A program made the translations under genes and the position numbers. This document shows, piece by piece, positions 54,180-64,000 of a stretch of DNA of 64,000 nucleotides. The DNA lies in NCBI GenBank assembly GCA_963585895.1, contig OY757921.1:84125439-84189438 (forward strand). Direction: 5' to 3'. This stretch comes from Sepioteuthis lessoniana. Its lineage: Eukaryota; Mollusca; Cephalopoda; Myopsida; Loliginidae. Below the pieces are notes generated by a model, which made no database searches, was not told the origin of the DNA, and was given only the letters and a program-made list of their open reading frames with translations. How positions within the stretch are numbered: position 1 is the first letter of the stretch; every line of letters begins with the position of its first letter.

Positions 54180-54500
54180 AAAGATAATCCTGATACTCAG
54201 TCAAATGCGTTTGGCTGATGACCTTACCAGGATGGACGACTTTAGGCAACTCCATCAGTAGGTAGTTGTATGGAGTGTTGCAATACTGTTGACGTCCAAG
54301 ATATAAGCACGAGAATCTTTTAAGGATGTCCTCAAAAACAATCTCAGGTAACTCATTTTAAACATTGAAGACAGGGAGCAAATGACAGTAAATCGATGGA
54401 ATTAATCTACGATGGCTGTATAGCGTTTGAAGTTGCGGAGAACCAAATACTCAAGTCTGAAAGGAGCAATTTGGAAGAAGAACTTGCTTTCGGTTCCTGG
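54180..54500 (+). pseudogene. LINE-S fragment: C-terminal end of an RTE-like ORF
   Basis: Translation with stops gives RMDDFRQLHQ, then ARESFKDVLKNNLR, LNIEDREQMTVNRWN and RLKLRRTKYSSLKGAIWK. The RMDD...GRP...FKD.LK..L...I....WE.....R..WR pattern is usual at the C-terminus of RTE-like elements. The order is conserved but many codons are broken. It is distinct from LINE-P. Confidence 0.6.
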
Positions 54501-54537
54501 CACTTTATAGCCTAAACTTGTTTTTTTAAAACATCTG

Positions 54538-54830
54538 TAATCCTATTTACCAACCCCTCCGGTCGGGCAGGATATGACACAAGGTCAATTTTTAAGCGAA
54601 GTTTAACAGGTTTGAACTCAGAGTTTTCCTTCGACTAGACTAGTTGTCAAGGCTGAAGAACCCAGTCTGTCCTACTATTTACCCATAGCTGGAGGGAGAA
54701 TAATTGGATTCATACCTTTCCCAAGGGTATTAGTGCTATGTGAAATGCAATGAGTCTAGTCCAGGATTTGAACTCGTGTCGCCGTGTCCATTTCCTACGA
54801 TGATAACCATTACACTACGTGCACCTCCAA
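54538..54830 (-). mobile_element. SINE B copy with target-site duplication
   Basis: TAAAACATCTG at 54527-54537 and 54831-54841 flanks a minus-strand SINE B. The tail CCTCCGGTCGGGCAGGATAT, centre CCCATAGCTGGAGGGAGAAT and head GATTTGAACTCGTGTCGCCG are all well preserved. Confidence 0.93.
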
Positions 54831-55121
54831 TAAAACATCTGAAATAAGGTCTGTTAAAGCCGGTCTTGCTAGTCATGTGTGTTCATGATAGAAAGCTATC
54901 GAAGAATCGTTTTAAGAAAGTCTAACCGGTAGGTAACTCGAATCAACTCTGTTATAAAGTATATGGTTCAACAGTTTGTTTAAGAAATCATACGAGGATA
55001 CATGGGTATAATATCAATAAAAGAGCTTATTCATCAGTCACGCATGATATAAGGCTTACAAGTGTTGTATACTCACATAACAAATATGCATATATACACA
55101 TATTCATGCAGAATACATCTT

Positions 55122-55618
55122 GACGCAATAATAAAAACGAGCGAAGACTTCTTTAAAAAATATACCTCTCACTTTATTTGAAAAGTTGCGTGTGAGAGGG
55201 AGTTGGAGACTGAACAAAGACAGCAACATATTGACCTCCCCATCCCCTCTGGACATAGCCGTGTGTCGTTCTCGTTCTCCAGGGCTTCTCAACCGGAGGC
55301 CTGGGGGCCCACTATACTGGCTTTCTCTACTGCATCTTGTCATTAACTCATCTGATCTCCAACTACTCACTGACTTCCTGTCTCCACCGAGTTATATAAT
55401 AGTTCAATCGTCCCCTCAATATCTTTGGAATGGCATGTTTGATCGTCATCAAGCGGAAATAACTGTCATGCAGTTAACAGGACACTCTCTTCCGGTGCAT
55501 CGGTCTATGATTGTACCATGGGATTTTACCTTGTCCTATATTGTCAGCCAAGCCCTCCTACGCGATTTCTTCCCATAAGAATGGCATGTTTGGCCGGGTC
55601 GAAGGTCAATATACAACA
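55122..55618 (-). repeat. LTR-like dispersed repeat, copy 2
   Basis: The complement of TGTTGTATATTGACC lies at the right end, CTTCGACCCGGCC next to it, and CCTCTCACTTTATTTG (complement of the AATAAAGTGAGAGG region) at about 55165-55180. A short block (GAATGGCATGTTTG) occurs twice inside. The 130-codon frame over it is not a known protein. Confidence 0.45.
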
Positions 55619-55619
55619 T

Positions 55620-55726
55620 AAGGATATTTTTGGCCTGAGGGAGTCATACGCAGACTCACTGGTACGCGAATAGAATCAAGGAAATTGTCTTCTGCAAAAA
55701 ACATCTTTCTGTCTCTGTCTCTCTTT

Positions 55727-55761
<35 letters not shown>

Positions 55762-56310
55762 TAATTTTAAAAGTCGATCTTATTATATTCATCAACATTT
55801 TGTTCGAAAACATGGGCATAATATAAACATTAGATGAATGCCAAAGAGCTATAAAGGATACATTTTATCTCCTTTATTATAACAGACATTTTTAATAGCT
55901 TATACACGTATTGCTTTCATTGGTTAGCGTCAAAAATACGTCAATCAATCAAAGGAATTCGTGATGTTTTTTTTTTACTGAGCAACAAATGATTGAAAGT
56001 CATCACACTGATGTTTATGCACAGGAGCAGAATATTAATTTCTTGGTGAACCTTTCAAATTTAGAAAAAAATCTTTAAATAATTTTTGGAAGCCAGTCTC
56101 TATATTCTTTACTCAAACTCAATAGGAAAACAGTTATTAGTGGTGAGAAAATAGATGCATTTATTACTAATGGAATAAGAATATTATAAATTATAATGTA
56201 ATGTATGGCTAACGTTGCTATTTTTGTATTTAAATGCAGTGAAAATCGGCAAAGAAAGAATTATCAACGGTTAAGAAATAATGAAAGCATTACTGAAAGA
56301 ATGAAGCTGT
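55620..56310. other. (TA)n run and unassigned AT-rich sequence
   Basis: TA at about 55732-55758. The rest is unrecognised. Confidence 0.45.
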
Positions 56311-56311
56311 T

Positions 56312-56808
56312 CGCCCAATCGGCAGGGCCTGTAGAATAAACCGACTACACTTCTGCAGAGGGGTTAGACTCTCCCAATGAGTGTTGTAGATGTCAAACTA
56401 AAAAAATCTGCTGGTCAGGCTAAAGCAATGCAGGACCTTTAGAGAGTGTGGAGTACCCCTTCATTGTCATCGCTCCCAGGTCCACTCCGACCCGGAGTGG
56501 TAGCATCTGATATGGTCCTATCTACGCGTCAAATAGAACGAAACTGTGCACTTAGGCTAAAATGAATTGCTTGAAATAGAACTACTTTGACATTTAAACT
56601 GCAAACTTATTATAAACTGTATTGTTTGAGATAGAACTGTTTTTATAAATAAAATGGATTTGGCATTAAACAACCTACAATGGTTGATATGCCATAAAAC
56701 CAAACCGAACCAAAACATATATATTTACTACATATGTATAAAGAGAATTTGGCCTTAAATAACCTACAATGGTTGATATGCCATAAAACCAAACTAAATC
56801 AAATCAAA
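56312..56808 (+). mobile_element. SINE C copy with two tandem tail modules
   Basis: The head GCCCAATCGGCAGGGCCTGT and body are clear. The terminal module occurs twice, at about 56648-56712 and 56745-56808 (GGCATTAAACAACC and GGCCTTAAATAACC), joined by a TA-rich spacer. Confidence 0.85.
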
Positions 56809-56844
56809 GAAGGAAGTTATTGTATACACTCGGGAATTCGCTGA

Positions 56845-56889
56845 TTTGGTTTGATTTAGTTTCTTTGTTTTTAATGGCATATCAACCGG
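56845..56889 (-). mobile_element. 45-bp tail-only retroposon with perfect 12-bp TSD
   Basis: GGAATTCGCTGA occurs at 56833-56844 and 56890-56901. The 45 bp between them are only the last part of the SINE D type tail: on the minus strand GGTTGATATGCCATTAAAAA then CAAAGAAACTAAATCAAACC. This is an extremely 5'-truncated insertion of the 3' module. Confidence 0.9.
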
Positions 56890-57019
56890 AATTCGCTGAG
56901 TATAGTGCGTTCTTGATCAACAACCTGAAAGTAGGTTAGTCGCTTTGCAATAGGCTCACTATGAGTTGTATACTATATTTCGCGTGTAAAAATATACACG
57001 CGAACATAATCAAAGATAA

Positions 57020-57405
57020 TGACGACCTCAATAACGAACGAATACACTTCTTTATAAAAATATAAATCTCTCACACTTTATTCTCGAAAGGGGGATGTTT
57101 GTTGTGTGCGACAGATGAGTTGGAGACAGTGGACGGACTGCTATATTGACCCAAGTTCTTCCTTGCCCATAGCAGCACTTCTTTCACATCTTGGCTTTGG
57201 TTGCTCAACCGGGGTTCAGCGAGGGCCGCAAAGCCCTCAGTCTGCAAGCTGGTTTTCACGCTGGCATCTTGTACCCAACTGACTAAAACCGTCTGAGCAC
57301 CTGGTTATATTATTTTCTAACCTCCACCTGCTTCCGCTGTTCTTCCGCTTATTTACACAGGTGCACCTCTTGATTGACGGCTCGGTCGAGGGTCAATATA
57401 TAGCA
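57020..57405 (-). repeat. LTR-like dispersed repeat, copy 3
   Basis: TCTCTCACACTTTATTCTCG at about 57066 and GGTCGAGGGTCAATATATAG at the right match the other two copies in order. The middle has diverged, with GAGTTGGAGACAGTGGAC and TTGCTCAACCGGGGTTCAG as shared anchors. Confidence 0.45.
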
Positions 57406-57540
57406 TATGCTCACACTCTTGGTCGCTTTGTGACGCATTTGCTGAACTCGCAACCTTAATATACAGTATTTGAAATATATTCCAATGATCTCATAGATAT
57501 TGTCTCCTTGCAAAGTGTTGAAAGGCATGATCAGTATTAT

Positions 57541-57844
57541 CCTATTTACCCAACCCCTCCGTTCGGGCAGGATATGACACAAGGTCAATTTTTAAGCGAA
57601 GCTTAACAGGTTTGAATTCAGAGTTTTCCTTCTCCTAGACTAGTTGCCTCGCTAAGGCTGAAGAACTCAGTCTGCCCTACTATTTACCCATAGCTGGAGT
57701 GAGAAGGGAGAATAATTGGATTCATACCTTCCCCAAGAGTATTAGTGCTATGTGAAATGCAATCAGTCTCATCCAGGACTTGAACTCGAGTCGACGTGTC
57801 CATTTCCCCTTGACGATAACCATTACACCATAGGCACCTCCACT
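57541..57844 (-). mobile_element. SINE B copy with perfect 19-bp target-site duplication
   Basis: AAGGCATGATCAGTATTAT lies at 57522-57540 and 57845-57863. Between them is a complete minus-strand SINE B, from the tail (CCCCTCCGTTCGGGCAGGAT) to the head (CCATTACACCATAGGCACCT). It gives the exact limits of the family. Confidence 0.95.
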
Positions 57845-57863
57845 AAGGCATGATCAGTATTAT

Positions 57864-58395
57864 CTTTAGCCAAATTTTTTGATTCTATAATTTCTATATT
57901 CTATTTTCTAACACTTTTTACGTCGTATCTAATACCTTTTATATATCACCCTTTCACTTTTACCTTTTTTAGTTTTTTCTTGATCCATCCTCCACAGACT
58001 ACTCGGTGATTATTCGAAAAAGGTCCCAAAATTTCCCATGATGGAATAAACTGCTTTATATATAGATTATTAGGAACGGGATGAACGCAAACTCTTCTAT
58101 CATTGGCGAGAACTTATACACAAGAGGAAGGGGGAGAGTAGTTGAAGTGATACCGCTCTTCTAATTGATCATCTTCAGAGGGATTTTTTAGTCTATAGAG
58201 TCCTTTAGATGTCCTCATCTAAAATTTTTTTCAAATAAATCATAATTAAAAAACAGATTCTAGTTAAGAATTATTTCCCCAATAAACTAGTGGAAAAGCA
58301 AAAAAAAAAAAAAAAACAAAAACAAAAACAAACTCTCTCTTCATACCAGCCACCAAAATTACAAAACGAACAATGACAACCCTTTCAATTTCTAT
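57864..58395. other. Unassigned sequence
   Basis: Nothing recognised, apart from an A-rich run near 58302-58330. Confidence 0.45.
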
Positions 58396-58705
58396 TCATC
58401 ATCATCAGCACGAATTTCCCTGGCTCTCTCTCGCTACCCATCTCTACCGTCCATCGCTCCCGGCAGGTCTTCCAGGCTACACCCTGTATCGGCACATAGT
58501 CGTTGTAAATAGGTTCTACCTGGTCGTCTTACCTTTGCTCGTCCATGTGAACTGGTCCACGGGACCACATCGCGTATGAGCTCGTCCTTACTTCTTAAGC
58601 AGTGTCCCGCATGTCTGGATAATTTTCGTGATGGGTGTTAGGTGGCCGTATAGATGCTGTTTTATGGGCTGTTGCCTCCAGGACTTGTTCAATCCAGAGC
58701 TGTTT
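58396..58705 (-). pseudogene. LINE-P 3' fragment, degraded
   Basis: CATCATCATCAGCACGAATT at the left is the 3' end. CATCGCTCCCGGCAGGTCTTC, GGTCGTCTTACCTTTGCTCG and CAGTGTCCCGCATGTCTGG correspond to the DLPE, GRPARTY and RHAGHC regions on the minus strand. A few bases are lost in the middle. Next to its right end GGACTTGTTCAATCC and GAACAAGTCCTGG form a short inverted repeat. Confidence 0.8.
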
Positions 58706-58869
58706 TGAACAAGTCCTGGAATTTCTACTCCAGGAATGAAATTCACAAAAATTATAAATTAGATGAAAAAGCAATAACTAAAATTTTACCCAGACTAAGC
58801 TCACCGAAAACTTGAAACAGATTGAAATCATCACACACTACACCAAATTAAAAACATAAAATCTCATTG

Positions 58870-59266
58870 CCCAGTCGGCTGGAGAAGTAGAATACACCGA
58901 CTACTTCTCTGCTAGGGGTAAGAACACCCTAATGAGTGTCTTGGATATGACACTAAATAATCTGATAGTGAGACTCTAGTAAGGCTGGAGCTTTGGGTAA
59001 TGCGGAGTATTTCATTGCCATAGCTCCCAGATCCACTCTGGCCAGCGTGGTAGCAATTGAAAGTATTCTATCTATTGGTTAAGTAGAACTAAACTTATGC
59101 TAAACTGAATTATTTGAAATAGAAGTGACTTTTGACATTGAAACTGTGTACTTATACTAAACTGAATTGTTTGAAATAGAACTATTTATATGCAAAAAAA
59201 TAGATTTGGCATTAATAACCTACAATGGGTGATATGTCATAAAACCAAAACAAACCAAACCTAAAA
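58870..59266 (+). mobile_element. SINE C copy with 12-bp target-site duplication
   Basis: AAAATCTCATTG at 58858-58869 and 59267-59278 flanks a short SINE C with few internal units. The head is CCCAGTCGGCTGGAGAAGTA and the tail GATTTGGCATTAATAACCTA with CATAAAACCAAAACAAACC. Confidence 0.94.
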
Positions 59267-59278
59267 AAAATCTCATTG

Positions 59279-60550
59279 TTATTACTAATGCAAATCCAAC
59301 CTAAACCAAACAAATATAGTCCACAAAGTCACATATTAATTTTGGGAGTGTCTCTTGAACACCATATGAACCTCTTATATCTACATTGGACATACAACTA
59401 CCACACTCTCTCGTTGACAAACATACCACCCCTCTGATATCAGTGCCATCAAAAAAGATATAACTACCACACATAGAAATAACAGAGATAATTTCACATC
59501 TGCTGAAAGCCTCACCAATAACATCAAAGTTATACATAAAAATAAAAAAAACAACAAAAACGAAGCAAAACAAAACAAAAAAATGCCTACAAATCCTTGA
59601 AGCCCAATCAGTATTAAAATAACCGACTAAACATGAATAAAATAGCATTCAACATTGGCATTGATATACTAAACATCTTCAACAGCTAACTAGCTAAAGC
59701 ATCCCCGCCAATCATAACTGCATCCAACAAAATAAATATCGCATCCAAAGTAAATAAAAAAAAAAAACAATATCTACAAACAGATAAACAAAAAAAAAAT
59801 CCCCTTTGAAAACGATCAATCGATAATATCGAAAGTGTTAGGGGGCAGAACTTTAAGAAACTTATCTATCAATTCGAACCAGATGAAAATAAAAATAAGA
59901 ACTTGCCAGAAAGCTGGAGAGAAAAATAATACGATAATAAAAAAAAAGCAGTTCTGTGGTCTTTAAAAACTGTATAGATAATATATATGTTGTTTATACA
60001 AGTAAGGATACCTTAGATAAAGAGTTAAAGGCGTTTATTGGTTCTCAATTTCATGCCTATGTGATCAATGGCTCAAGCTCTATTTACTGTGTCTTCGTTC
60101 TCTTAACTCAGATATATATACTCCATCACTAATATTGAGCATTTTTCACTTATCAATATTATAACCATAGAGTCAATGTTAATTTATATATATATATATA
60201 AGGAAATAACGAATTGCAGGAGAATTAAAGACTAAAAATAAAGTTTAAGTTTACAAGAAAAATAGGTTCATCCATTTTGATAAAAAGTTAAATTTTTTCC
60301 TCTGTTTGTGGATTCCTCCTTCTCCACTTTCTCCTCCCGACCACTTGCGTCTATCGAGCCAGATGAGTCTTCATTCTTTTTGATGTGCATATATCCATGG
60401 TTGTGGGCCAACTACATCGAGTGCTAAAGTTAGTAACATCAATACTACTTCCACCCAACACTTCTTCTCGCTTCCAGTGAGTGACAAAATATCAATGTTG
60501 CTGCGTAGAATTTCCAAAAATATATTGGGAATTCTCAATTGAAATACACT
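59279..60550. other. Unassigned A-rich sequence
   Basis: The 115-codon minus frame at 59301-59648 has no domain I recognise. A short TA run lies at 60187-60201. Confidence 0.4.
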
Positions 60551-60559
60551 TCCTAGCGC

Positions 60560-61018
60560 GTACGCGCGTGCGCACACAAACACACGGACAGGCGTAAACA
60601 CAGACAGATGCATAGATGCATATGTATTTATGTGTGTGTGGTGTATGTGAGTGTTAACGTGTGTATATATATACATATATTTATATATAATGTATATGCG
60701 TTAACGTGTACGTATATATATATATACATGAAACATATACGAACACAAATACACATTCACGTACGCATGTGCAGAGAGGAACACATACGCCTAGAAACCA
60801 CCAAATAAACTGAGACATATTGAAAAATGTACACACACACACACACATACACTCAGAAAGACTGAGAGGGATATACACAGACACACACGACATATACATG
60901 GGTATCCATAGTCATACACCAGCCAACTCTAGATACATGTACATATGTGCAAACAAGAACAGATACCCATACAAACTCAAATACGAACAGAGACATACAC
61001 AAAAATATACAAAGACAT

Positions 61019-61076
<58 letters not shown>

Positions 61077-61240
61077 AAACATATGCACGTACACATCAAT
61101 ACTCGCGCAAAGTTATTAGTAAACGTAAACATGTGTCAAAAAACAAAAACAAAAACGAACCCAAATATAGACAGAAACACATAAACAAGAATAAACACAG
61201 GCATACGTACACACACAAACAGTTACAAAAAGACACAAAT

Positions 61241-61275
<35 letters not shown>
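60560..61275. repeat. CA/TA/TG-rich and (TTTC)n microsatellite region
   Basis: Cryptic ACACAC and TATATA sequence throughout, with clean CA and TA runs at about 61018-61073 and a TTTC run at about 61242-61275. All frames up to 131 codons here are repeat translations. Confidence 0.9.
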
Positions 61276-61279
61276 GTCT

Positions 61280-61775
61280 GTTACAAACAAGCGTAAACAC
61301 AAAGGTGTTTGTGTATATGTACACTTAGACACATACACATAGCCGTGCAAGGAAACAAATACACAAAACAAAACATTTATTTTCTTTCTTTTTTTTTTCT
61401 TTATCAAACTCGGTTTTACCCGCAAACCCCAAACCATCTAATATCCGTGGCTGGTCAGATTATTGGATGTGTCCAAAATCCAAGGATCATTGGTCTCTTG
61501 GTCAATCTGACCGGAGATGAAGTTCCGAAAAAGAAGCGGTCATGAGGAAATAGATTGTAAAAAGGGTATCAACGCGACGCCCACCAACCCGTTTGCGATT
61601 TCAAGATGGCCAATCGACATTTATAGCTGACGCCGGTTGGTGGGTGTTGCGGGAAGAGAACTGTGGAAGTTCGTTTTCGATCGACCAACGAAAACAAATA
61701 ACTTCTTGATGTAAAGCTTAAAAAGACCTGAGTTGTACCATAGAGACCGGATTAATTTTGCTATATATATGAACT
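61280..61775. other. Unassigned sequence with an imperfect hairpin
   Basis: CGCCCACCAACCCG near 61578 and CGGTTGGTGGGTG near 61634 are complementary, enclosing about 45 bp. No other feature. Confidence 0.5.
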
Positions 61776-61778
61776 CTG

Positions 61779-61815
61779 CTCAAAATTGACCTTGTGCCAC
61801 AGGAGTAGGGTAAAT
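61779..61815 (+). mobile_element. SINE B tail-like fragment
   Basis: AAATTGACCTTGTGCCACAG followed by GAGTAGGGTAAATGAA is the SINE B terminal module, shortened, without the body. Confidence 0.5.
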
Positions 61816-61861
61816 GAATACATATATGATGATACTTTTACGGAACCATACCTGCACACCA

Positions 61862-61892
<31 letters not shown>

Positions 61893-61904
61893 CAAAGAGA
61901 GAGG

Positions 61905-62158
61905 GGGGCATTCGTGGTATAATGATTACCGTCGAAGTCAAAGGACACAGCAATCCAAATTTAAAACCTTGACTAGATTGCTTGCATTTCACATAACGCT
62001 AATACTCTAAGGAAAGGAATGAATTCAATTATTCTCCTTCAGGCTTTGGGTAAATAGTAGGGCAGACTGGGCTCTTTAACCTTGGTATAGCAACATGTAC
62101 GCTTAAAAATTGACGTTGTGACGCATCTGCGCGTGCGAATGGGTTAAATATGAGAGTG
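61905..62158 (+). mobile_element. SINE B copy, diverged
   Basis: Head GGCATTCGTGGTATAATGAT, then TTGCATTTCACATAACGCTA, AGGAAAGGAATGAATTCAAT, GGGTAAATAGTAGGGC and the tail AAATTGACGTTGTGACGCAT with GAATGGGTTAAATATG. Confidence 0.82.
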
Positions 62159-62341
62159 AGTAAAAAAAAAGGCAATGCCTTTTTCTTTAGTACAGGAATA
62201 ATTACCAACACAGAAACATATATCACACATCAAAATAAAACTCGTCCTCTATAGATCCCATCCCTACTTCTCAACATAGTCACTGTTTCTTGCAGGTAAT
62301 GTTGATTTTATTGTCATTTTAGATTTTAGGAGTTAGGTGCA

Positions 62342-62593
62342 CCAGCCCATTGGCCTAGTGGCTAGAGTGTTCGCCAATGGCCCGGGAGACTGTTGGTCAA
62401 TCTCAGGTCGAATTATGCAAACAGACACAAAATAGTACTTGATGCCACGTAGCTTAACACTAACCATTAAAAGGCACGAATTAAGGGTAGTGGATCACTC
62501 AAAGGAAAGGAGTAACGCCCTTCCCTACACCTCGGTGTAGTAACAAATAAAAAGGAAGCCTTCGGTTCGCCCTCGACTACGGTCGCCAACTTA
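62342..62593 (+). mobile_element. SINE A copy, diverged
   Basis: CCCATTGGCCTAGTGGCTAG is the A-box region and TTGGTCAATCTCAGGTCG the decayed B-box. CTACACCTCGGTGTAGTAAC and GACTACGGTCGCCAACTT mark the end. Confidence 0.84.
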
Positions 62594-62635
62594 TATATAT
62601 TAAGAACTTTTTACATTCATCGTATTGTCTGCCCT

Positions 62636-63139
62636 TTTTGTTGGGGCTGTAGAATACACCAACTACAGAGGGCTAAGATCCTCCTACCCAACAACGAGAC
62701 CACTTAAAAGAGGGTGATCCATAATGCTTCCGTTCTTAATCCTGGTGGTTGCGCAGTTTTTGACCCGGCAACCAAAGTCATCAAGTAACTTGCACTACTT
62801 CACGTTGACCCATACTGCGCTTGACTGACAATCGGAAAAGCGTGATCCAATCAACCGGCTGATGTAAAACTCAAGTATCTATGTGATTGTCTTCACCGTA
62901 CTGTTTAAATTGCTTTTCTGGCAAACAAGTATCCAATCCTATTTTATCTTAAAAGTGATAGAAGGCAGTGGTTGAGGTTCAATTGAAATGAGATAGGAAA
63001 GCTTTAAACTGTGGGCAAACCAATAGTTTATATTAGATAGTTATTAGTATTAGATTGCAATACTTGTAACCATTTATCTTTGAGAAAATAAAAGAGCTCT
63101 GGCTCGTTTAAAAATATTACTTACAAACTGTTAGCTTAC

Positions 63140-63140
<1 letters not shown>
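62636..63140 (+). mobile_element. SINE C3 variant
   Basis: The head TTGGGGCTGTAGAATACACC and AGAGGGCTAAGATCC, then the C3-specific middle (CTGGCAAACAAGTATCCAAT, TTTATCTTAAAAGTGATAGA) shared with 25655-26045, and C2-like units near 63010-63110. The tail is replaced by the following (TA)n run. Confidence 0.65.

Positions 63141-63144
<4 letters not shown>

Positions 63145-63197
<53 letters not shown>
63145..63197. repeat. (TA)n microsatellite
   Basis: A long pure TA run at the end of the SINE C3. Confidence 0.95.
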
Positions 63198-63199
<2 letters not shown>

Positions 63200-63201
<2 letters not shown>

Positions 63202-64000
63202 ACGACATTCTTCTGACTAATGTATATGCAACACAAACTGTAGAGTTTGATTCATTTTTCATATAGCAAATCAACTCAAGTGAAAAAAAAAAACTTAAAA
63301 AAATATTTTTGATTAAAGAACTTTAAAAAAAAACTTTTTTTCACGAAACTTTTTCTCCTGGCGATGACCTAAGGTCGCTACTAGTTGAGAACCATAAAAA
63401 ATAAATACCAGAGAGTAATATTGACTTATCACTTTTGTTTATATATATATGTATATATATATATATATATATATACGCGTGAGTGTGTGTGTGTGTATGT
63501 GTGTGTGCATACAAACCACATTGTGTAATTAAATAACTCACAAGGGTAACATTATGGTATCATCTTAAATATTTGAACGTTACACTCTTCTTCAAAAACA
63601 ATGGGCGACTCTTTTCTATCAGATACAAAAACTATTTTCTTAGCAGTCCGACGCTGCATGAAGGAGAGGAAGGCATTGTAAGGATATATGAACGAATTCC
63701 AGTTTGGCTAACACTAGAGAGACTCCACCAACCCTGAGTGATTCCTATCAACATCTAACCCCAACTGACTTCCAAGCTCAACTGATCTCGACTCACTATC
63801 TTTAAATTCTTCTATTTTTTTTTATATATTCCAAAATGAAAGAATTTCATTGGTGTGACGTCATCTCACTAACTCATTGCATTATTAGTTTTATCTAATT
63901 TCAATCAAACTTATCACGTGACATGACTTCAGTTTTGTTTAGCTTTTGTTTCCTTTCCCTAAACCTCATTATGAAAAGGGGTAATTACCTTGTTCATTGC
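63200..64000. other. Unassigned sequence with TA and TG runs
   Basis: TA/TG runs at about 63436-63508. The remainder, up to the window end, matches no family here. Confidence 0.45.

Noticed and set aside
60371-61437. Overlapping frames up to 131 codons
   Set aside because: Translation of CA/TA/TTTC microsatellites; no domain, both strands open.

Overview
The window looks like non-coding, repeat-dense DNA of a metazoan, most probably a mollusc and perhaps a cephalopod (squid or cuttlefish). This assignment is an inference. It rests on low GC, very abundant (TA)n, (CA)n, (GA)n, (TATC)n and (TTTC)n arrays, several SINE families that share a central domain, as described for cephalopod SINEs, and degraded non-LTR retrotransposons of types common in molluscs. 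I found no intact host gene, exon, rRNA or functional tRNA gene. Nearly all long open frames are microsatellite translations, repeat translations or remains of transposon proteins.

Repeat families, named here for convenience. SINE A, B and D have tRNA-like heads with A-box/B-box-like sequence. SINE C (with variants C2 and C3) is the commonest element, about 0.4-0.9 kb, with a hairpin-rich head, no evident tRNA promoter, a variable number of internal tandem repeats, and a terminal module shared with SINE D. SINE E has a B-box-like head and a tail containing a GGCCGAAACG motif. LINE-P is an RTE-like element with a YADD reverse transcriptase and a (GAT)n-like 3' end, present in 11 pieces. LINE-Q is a long, decayed non-LTR element on the minus strand at 15.5-18.6 kb. 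LINE-R is an RNase H-bearing LINE split by a SINE at 2.7-3.8 kb. LINE-S is a short RTE-like fragment at 54.2-54.5 kb. There are two mariner copies, one internally deleted and split by a probable solo LTR. Three copies of an LTR-like repeat are also present.

Layout. 0-12 kb: head-to-head SINE C copies, LINE-R, SINE D, an LTR-like repeat, old LINE-P and family G repeats. 13-20 kb: SINE D, B and A, then LINE-Q carrying a SINE C with perfect 13-bp target-site duplications (TSDs). 20-33 kb: SINE C variants, LINE-P, SINE E, a 110-bp tandem dimer carrying hammerhead-ribozyme-like cores, and a mariner fragment. 34-47 kb: LINE-P pieces, a SINE C/LINE-Q/LINE-P mosaic, and a SINE A inside a SINE C. 48-54 kb: TATC arrays, then a cluster of inverted repeats and palindromes, several with CTGANGA...GAAA-like cores, the best-preserved LINE-P, and the mariner with its solo LTR. 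54-64 kb: SINE B with a 19-bp TSD, a 45-bp tail-only insertion with a 12-bp TSD, and microsatellites.

The families probably work together in one respect: an autonomous LINE mobilises the SINEs by recognising their 3' modules. Evidence is the shared C/D tail, tail arrays, tail-only insertions and multiple TSDs. The least explained signals are the hammerhead-like tandem and palindromic repeats and the non-tRNA head of SINE C.
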